DNA of 64,000 bases from an uncultured Pseudomonadales bacterium (GTDB lineage: Bacteria; Pseudomonadota; Gammaproteobacteria; Pseudomonadales; Azotimanducaceae): contig CALKBV010000007.1 in assembly GCA_937775265.1 (NCBI GenBank), forward strand, positions 289,261 through 353,260, written 5' to 3'. Each line of letters begins with the position of its first letter. Within the stretch, counting starts at the first letter, position 1. Position numbers and translations under genes: made by a program. Shown here in pieces: positions 59,476 through 64,000 of this stretch. Below the pieces are notes generated by a model, which ran no database searches, was not told the origin of the DNA, and worked only from the letters and a program-made list of their open reading frames with translations.

Positions 59476-60246
59476 CTACCGATTAAGCCGGACGATTTCC
59501 CGCAGACCTTTGAGAATAAGATCAGGCACCACTTCGCCGAACAACTTCTCCCGATTAAAGAGCTGGGCAAAACCTCCAGTAGCTACAACCAGAGGCGGTT
59601 CATCGGCAAACTCTTCTTCGGTAATTCTGCTAACCAGTTCTCTGACCATGCCTACATTGGACCAGTAAAGGCCTGATTGAATACTTTCAACAGTCGTCCT
59701 GCCCAGGGCATTGCGTGGCGGTAGAATTTCGACTGAAGGAAGTTGTGCTGTTCTTTCTTCCAAAGCTTCCATGGATAACCTGACACCCGGAATAATGTTA
59801 CCACCCAGAAACTCCTTGTTCCTGGTAATTGCGCATAGTGTCGTTGCGGTTCCGAAGTCAGCGACAATCAGGTTGCGCTTGGGAAACATAGTAACCGCAC
59901 CCACTGCGTCAGCGATACGATCTGCGCCGACTTCCTTTGGATCCCGGTACTGGATTTTCAATCCTGTCTTGATGCCAGGACGCAAGATCAAAGGATCCAA
60001 GCCAAAGTACTTCTGGCAACAGGCCCTAAGGGAATAAAGCAGATCTGGCACGACACAACAAATTGCCACTTTCGAGATCAGGTCCGGCTCGACATTGTTC
60101 TCCCGTAGCACCGAACGGAAGAACACGCCAAGCTCGTCTGAAGAGCTATTGGTTTGAGAGGTTCGCCGAAACTGCACCTGAAGCTCATGATCATGAAAAA
60201 TACCGCCAAAAACCTGACTATTACCCACATCAAGACAAAGCAACAT
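59476..60246 (-). CDS. coaX: Type III pantothenate kinase
   Basis: CoaX phosphorylates pantothenate in the first step of coenzyme A synthesis. It is 256 residues. The ATP-binding DVGNSQVFGG is at 6-15, with GADRIADAVGAV, ADFGTATTLCAI and the PGVRLSMEAL segment following. Its ATG overlaps the stop of the upstream panB-like fragment (TGATG), so translation is coupled to that short frame. In Pseudomonas birA normally precedes coaX. Confidence 0.95.
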   Translation of the reverse strand: MLLCLDVGNSQVFGGIFHDHELQVQFRRTSQTNSSSDELGVFFRSVLRENNVEPDLISKVAICCVVPDLLYSLRACCQKYFGLDPLILRPGIKTGLKIQYRDPKEVGADRIADAVGAVTMFPKRNLIVADFGTATTLCAITRNKEFLGGNIIPGVRLSMEALEERTAQLPSVEILPPRNALGRTTVESIQSGLYWSNVGMVRELVSRITEEEFADEPPLVVATGGFAQLFNREKLFGEVVPDLILKGLREIVRLNR

Positions 60247-60446
60247 CAGCTGATCTCCTCTACGTCACCTATCAAACGAACCGGGGCAATCGGGTCAACC
60301 ATCACGACTGCAAGCGAATCCTCGACAAGGAGGCAGTCCACATCCTTGCTATTTAGAATCCCGGCTGACCATGTGTCGTAGCAGGTAACCATGGAAAGGC
60401 GTGAACCGGTTTGTTTTTTTTGTTTGAGTGTATTGACGTTAATCAC
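60246..60446 (-). pseudogene. PanB-like N-terminal fragment upstream of coaX
   Basis: This is a 66-codon frame starting at a GTG (60446) behind a strong GAGGAAAGG ribosome-binding site. Residues 1-49 resemble the start of PanB (ketopantoate hydroxymethyltransferase): VNTLKQKKQTGSRLSMVTCY, then VDCLLVEDSLAVVM, where GDSL is usual. After VVM the likeness stops (VDPIAPVRLIGDVEEIS) and the frame ends, overlapping coaX. No other frame continues PanB. It is either a deletion remnant retained as a coaX leader, or a new small protein. Both PanB and CoaX belong to the pantothenate/CoA pathway. Confidence 0.65.
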
Positions 60447-60493
60447 GACCTTTCCTCATTCGAGAAGCGGCTTGCAGTCAATAAGAAATGAGA

Positions 60494-60511
60494 CGCCATC
60501 GGCTGATGGCG
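60494..60511. other. Perfect hairpin in the coaX/panB-fragment leader
   Basis: CGCCATC/GATGGCG forms a perfect 7-bp stem with a 4-nt loop. It lies about 50 nt upstream of the panB-like GTG on the minus strand. The following minus-strand sequence is T-rich but not a true T tract, so it may be an mRNA stability or attenuation element rather than a terminator. Confidence 0.35.
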
Positions 60512-60540
60512 AAAGACTAGTTTCATAGGTACCTGTCCCT

Positions 60541-60694
60541 TTAGGGTGGATCAAGTCCGAGCTTAAATAGCGGATTTAGAGTTTCGTTTACCAGGTCCCC
60601 TACCATTTCGATTCGAGGCCCGTTGATGGGAATAGTAGATAATGATTCGGTTTCTGTCCAGCCGCCTAAAGGGAATTGACTAGACGTGATAATC
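60541..60694 (-). CDS. Possible small protein of about 51 residues, unrecognised
   Basis: A short open frame on the minus strand begins at an ATG near 60694 (MIITSSQFPLGGWTETESLS) and ends near 60541 with FKLGLDPP. It lies in the gap between the panB-like fragment and the divergent M20 peptidase gene. I recognise no family. It has no signal peptide or membrane helix. It may be a degraded end of a lost gene or chance; 60447-60726 otherwise holds only the hairpin and presumed promoters. Confidence 0.25.
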
Positions 60695-60726
60695 ATGGTT
60701 TTCTGGGTCGTTTATAGGAATCAAAT

Positions 60727-62076
60727 ATGCGCAAAATACTGATAGCGCTCGCCCTCCTGACTTCCTTTCCAATTCACGCCGACCAGTCTGTGAACTGGCT
60801 GCGCCAATACCTTGCCATCGACACCGTGAATCCTCCAGGTAATGAGTCCCGGGGAGTCGCCTTCCTGGCAAATATTCTTGAAGAGGCAGATATCCCGTTC
60901 GAAACGGCCGAATCTGCACCCAACAGGGGAAACATCTGGGCACGTCTAAAGGGCGGTGATGAGCCTGCCCTGATTCTCCTGCACCACATTGACGTTGTCC
61001 CCGCCGACGCCAAATACTGGGATGTGCCACCGCTATCCGGTGAGATCAGGAACGACTACATCTATGGTCGTGGAGCTATTGACACCAAGGGTCTGGGCAT
61101 CGCTCAACTCTCATCGTTTCTTGCACTGAAAGACAGCGGTCAGAAACTGAACAGGGACGTCATCTTTATGGCGACAGCCGACGAAGAAGCTGGCGGGTTT
61201 TATGGTGCGGGCTGGTTACTGGAAAACCGCCCTGAGATTTTCGAAGGCGTGGGCTATCTGGTCAATGAAGGTGGTTCGGCCATCTTACTAGACGACATTC
61301 CGGCGTTTAACATCGAAGTTACCCAGAAGGTACCTTTATGGTTAAGACTCACCGCCACAGATATCCCTGGCCATGGCAGCGCACCGCGAGTGACGAGCTC
61401 GGTAAAAAGAATTCTCAGGGCCGGTTCCCGAATTGCGGATACCCAATTCGAACGAAGAGCCATACCAGCGGTCCAGGCTTACTTTGCTGCTCTCGCGCCA
61501 TTCCAGGCTGGGGAGCGCCAGGTCATGATGTCCGATATCTCAAGAGCAGTAGACAACGACGCATTCATGTTTACCCTTCAAATGGAGGAGCCATGGCGAG
61601 CAGCCTTGCTGAGCAACACCTGTTCACTGACAACGCTGAAAGGCAGCAACAAGATCAACGTCGTGCCACCGACAGCTGAACTTGAGCTGGACTGCAGGCT
61701 CCTTCCAGACCAGGATCCACAGCAGTTTCTCTCAGAGTTGGTCACCATCATCAACGACGATAGCATCGAAATCACCAGGATCATGGGTTTCACGCCAGCC
61801 ATCAGCAAGACTGACACTCCCCTTTATGATGCGATAGAGAATTCAGTATCCAAAACTATGGAAAACGCTGTCCTGATCCCAAGTGTTTCAACCGGTTTTA
61901 CCGACAGCCACTTTTTTCGTGATGTCGACATTGTCAGCTATGGATTTGCTCCTTTCCTTTATCTTCAGGGCGAGACAACCGGGGTACATGGCAACAATGA
62001 ACGCATCTCTATAGAGAATCTGACGCGTGGCACCAAAATTATGACGGATTTTTTGTTTGAGTTCGCCACAGACTAG
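60727..62076 (+). CDS. M20 family metallopeptidase, exported
   Basis: This is a 449-residue zinc peptidase of the M20 (carboxypeptidase/ArgE/DapE) family. A signal peptide (about 1-18, ending IHA) places it in the periplasm. Metal ligands and catalytic residues are visible: H87/D89 in LLHHIDVVPAD, D119 in GRGAIDTKG, and E153/E154 in ADEEAGG. A dimerisation domain lies at about 200-330. A final metal histidine is in VHGNNERISIENL near 423. Substrate unknown; peptides or acylated amino acids are usual. Confidence 0.92.
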   Translation: MRKILIALALLTSFPIHADQSVNWLRQYLAIDTVNPPGNESRGVAFLANILEEADIPFETAESAPNRGNIWARLKGGDEPALILLHHIDVVPADAKYWDVPPLSGEIRNDYIYGRGAIDTKGLGIAQLSSFLALKDSGQKLNRDVIFMATADEEAGGFYGAGWLLENRPEIFEGVGYLVNEGGSAILLDDIPAFNIEVTQKVPLWLRLTATDIPGHGSAPRVTSSVKRILRAGSRIADTQFERRAIPAVQAYFAALAPFQAGERQVMMSDISRAVDNDAFMFTLQMEEPWRAALLSNTCSLTTLKGSNKINVVPPTAELELDCRLLPDQDPQQFLSELVTIINDDSIEITRIMGFTPAISKTDTPLYDAIENSVSKTMENAVLIPSVSTGFTDSHFFRDVDIVSYGFAPFLYLQGETTGVHGNNERISIENLTRGTKIMTDFLFEFATD

Positions 62077-62115
62077 TCTTCTGGTAAACTAATTGCCTTC
62101 TAACCTGAAGCGCAA

Positions 62116-62192
62116 GGGCCTGTAGCTCAGTTGGTTAGAGCACTGGACTCATAATCCATTGGTCGGAGGTTCGAGTCCTCCCGGGCCCACCA
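62116..62192 (+). tRNA. tRNA with CAU anticodon, probably tRNA-Ile2 (lysidine type)
   Basis: A complete 77-nt cloverleaf with encoded CCA is present. The acceptor stem GGGCCTG/CGGGCCC, the D arm GCTC/GAGC and the T arm GGAGG-TTCGAGT-CCTCC all pair. The anticodon loop CTCATAA gives CAT. The anticodon arm and variable region (TTGGTCG) resemble the AUA-reading tRNA-Ile2 of gammaproteobacteria, whose C34 becomes lysidine, more than elongator tRNA-Met. The top anticodon-stem pair (27-43) is a C-U mismatch. Identity needs covariance scoring. Confidence 0.93.
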
Positions 62193-62331
62193 ATCGTTTT
62201 GTTTCAGTCCGACGGGCTGAAACAAACCCGAGGCGCAGGCGACATTATATTTATGTTACTCAACACGAATTTGATGCTGCGAGAGCCAGCCTGCACTTCT
62301 CGCGAAGCTCCAGACAGATAAAGCACCCAAA

Positions 62332-62358
62332 AAAAAGCCCGCTGTAAGCGGGCTTTTT
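62332..62358. terminator. Bidirectional intrinsic terminator between the tRNA and rpoD
   Basis: AGCCCGC/GCGGGCT forms a strong hairpin with a 5-nt loop (TGTAA). It is flanked by A tracts on one side and T tracts on the other, so it can terminate in both directions. It lies 4 bp beyond the rpoD stop and about 140 bp after the tRNA. Confidence 0.85.
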
Positions 62359-62361
62359 GAT

Positions 62362-64000
62362 CTAATCCAGAAAAGTCTTTAAGTGATCCGACCGCGATGG
62401 GTGCCTCAGTTTCCTAAGGGCCTTCGCCTCAATCTGCCTGATACGTTCGCGAGTCACATCGAACTGTTTACCCACTTCCTCAAGCGTGTGGTCAGTATTC
62501 ATATCAATACCAAAACGCATTCGAAGCACTTTGGCTTCCCTTGCGGTCAAGCCTGACAGTACACCCCGAGTCGCTTCCTGCAAGCCTTCCTCGGTAGCTG
62601 TATCAACCGGCGAACCCACTGATGCACCTTCTCCAAGATTGGAGTCTGAATCGAGGAAATCTCCAAGATGTGAATCTTCGTCATCACCGATCGGTGTTTC
62701 CATCGAAATAGGTTCTTTTGCGATTTTCAGGACTCGGCGGACCTTATCCTCTGGCATTTCCATTCGTTCGCCCAGTTCTTCCGGCGTCGGTTCGCGGCCC
62801 ATCTCCTGGAGCATCTGTCGACTTATACGCGACAGCTTGTTAATGGTTTCGATCATGTGCACGGGGATTCGAATAGTTCTGGCCTGGTCCGCAATGGACC
62901 GAGTGATCGCCTGGCGAATCCACCAGGTAGCATAAGTCGAGAACTTGTAACCACGTCGATATTCGAACTTATCAACCGCTTTCATCAAGCCAATATTACC
63001 TTCCTGGATCAGGTCCAGAAACTGCAGGCCCCGATTCGTGTATTTCTTCGCGATAGAGATGACCAAACGTAAGGTTGGCTTCGACCATCTCCTTCTTCGC
63101 ACGGCGCGCTTTCGCTTCGCCAATCGACATACTGACGATTGATATCCTTGATTTCAATCACTTCAAGCCCTACTCCCTCTGCGGCCTGCTTGATGCGTTT
63201 CTGGGCACGAAGGATGTCGTCTTCAAAATTCTTGAGCTTGTCGTGTCCCGCCTTGATCTGCTTCGGCACCCATTTCAAGTCTGCCTCATGTCCGGCGAAC
63301 TTCTCGAGGAATACCTTTCGCGGCATCTTCGCACGACGAATACACGTGTTCATGATGTGCCGTTCCTGGCGACGAACCTGTGCGTGTGTATCTCTCACCA
63401 TCTGCACGAGAACGTTATAATGTTTCGGTACAAATTTGAAAAATTGAAATGCGTCGCCAAGGGCTTGCAGTTCCTTAGTGCCTTGCGACGACCTTCGCTC
63501 ATGTTTCTTGATGGCGCGCTGGGCTTTTTTGAATTGCTTCTCAAGAATAGCGAATCTTTCAGCAGCCAACACTGGGTCGGCACCTTTATTCTCTTCTGAT
63601 TCGTCCGCTTCCTTTTTCTCGCCTGGCACAACCTGTGCGGCTGGAATTACATTCTCCACAGGATTAAGAAAACCAATCAAAAGATCCGCAAGTTTGCCTT
63701 CCTCCTCTTGCGTTGCCTCATACTGATTTAGCGTGAAAGCGACGGGCCCTGGAAAATGGGCAACCGCGTTCAAAACGTCACGGATGCCTTCTTCTATTCT
63801 TTTCGCGATAACAATCTCGCCTTCGCGGGTCAGCAGCTCAACCGTACCCATTTCACGCATATACATGCGCACCGGGTCAGTTGTTCTGCCTGCCTCATTT
63901 TCTACAGCAACCAACGCGGCGGCGGCTTCTTCTGCGGCCACTTCATCCGTTGTATCTCCTTCCGCAAGAAGATCATCGGCATCAGGCGCTGATTCATGGA
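62362..64000 (-). CDS. rpoD: RNA polymerase sigma-70 factor RpoD, 5' end outside window, two one-base insertions
   Basis: RpoD is the housekeeping sigma factor. The gene runs off the right edge; the visible part begins at [14 protein letters not shown] in region 1.1. Regions 1.2 to 4.2 follow, with [19 protein letters not shown], the non-conserved acidic domain, [20 protein letters not shown] (2.3-2.4) and the helix-turn-helix [18 protein letters not shown]. The frame is broken twice: KDINRQ is followed by an extra base (A at 63131, plus strand) before [20 protein letters not shown] second extra base (within 63071-63074) precedes [11 protein letters not shown]. Without them the product is a normal full RpoD C-terminus. 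Because rpoD is essential, sequencing error is likely. Confidence 0.95.

Overview
The window is chromosomal DNA from a gammaproteobacterium. It carries a cytochrome bc1 operon, the SspAB pair, the LptABC-RpoN-HPF-PtsN-RapZ-NPr cluster, the MreBCD-Maf-RNase G-YhdP cluster and a complete Lpt/LpxC set, so the cell is Gram-negative. Gene order most resembles Pseudomonas and related marine lineages, but several normally conserved genes are missing. I see no insertion sequence, prophage, integron or CRISPR array.

Layout. 1-4854: secA (cut by the left edge), an M23 peptidase, dciA and lpxC. 5069-16984: a division and cell-wall (dcw) cluster on the minus strand, read as mraZ-rsmH-ftsL-ftsI-murE-murD-ftsW-murC-ftsQ-ftsA-ftsZ, with murF, mraY, murG and ddlB absent. 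16985-17802: mra promoter region and RNase P RNA. 17836-21555: rsmI, divergent from lpoA-yraN-dolP. 21590-26479: sspBA, petABC and rplM-rpsI. 26776-31335: zapE, hisGD, murA and ibaG. 31675-39178: lptCAB-rpoN-hpf-ptsN-rapZ-ptsO-mgtE-darP on the plus strand. 39301-47746: yhdP, rng, maf and mreDCB on the minus strand. 48048-51220: gatCAB.

51246-60726 is an accessory stretch. It holds a DUF1499 membrane protein, a helix-hairpin-helix/membrane locus with an in-frame amber codon, an M15 (VanY-like) carboxypeptidase broken by frameshifts, an SDR oxidoreductase, an amidohydrolase, a polyprenyl-phosphate glycosyltransferase fused to a GtrA domain beside a DUF2723 glycosyltransferase-like membrane protein, coaX, and a short panB 5' fragment coupled to coaX. 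60727-64000 holds an M20 peptidase, a CAU-anticodon tRNA, and rpoD, cut by the right edge and carrying two one-base insertions.

Functionally, most of the window builds and controls the envelope: peptidoglycan precursors (MurA, MurC-E), septal synthesis (FtsW/I/Q/L/A/Z), elongation (MreBCD), LPS assembly (LpxC, LptABC), outer-membrane maintenance (LpoA, DolP, YhdP) and secretion (SecA).

The most notable points are the compact dcw cluster lacking four core genes, an FtsI whose SxN motif reads SSQ, a possible two-gene glycosylation module at 56236-59379, and a cluster of small insertions in the right-hand 12 kb that includes essential rpoD. The last raises the question of assembly errors versus real gene decay.
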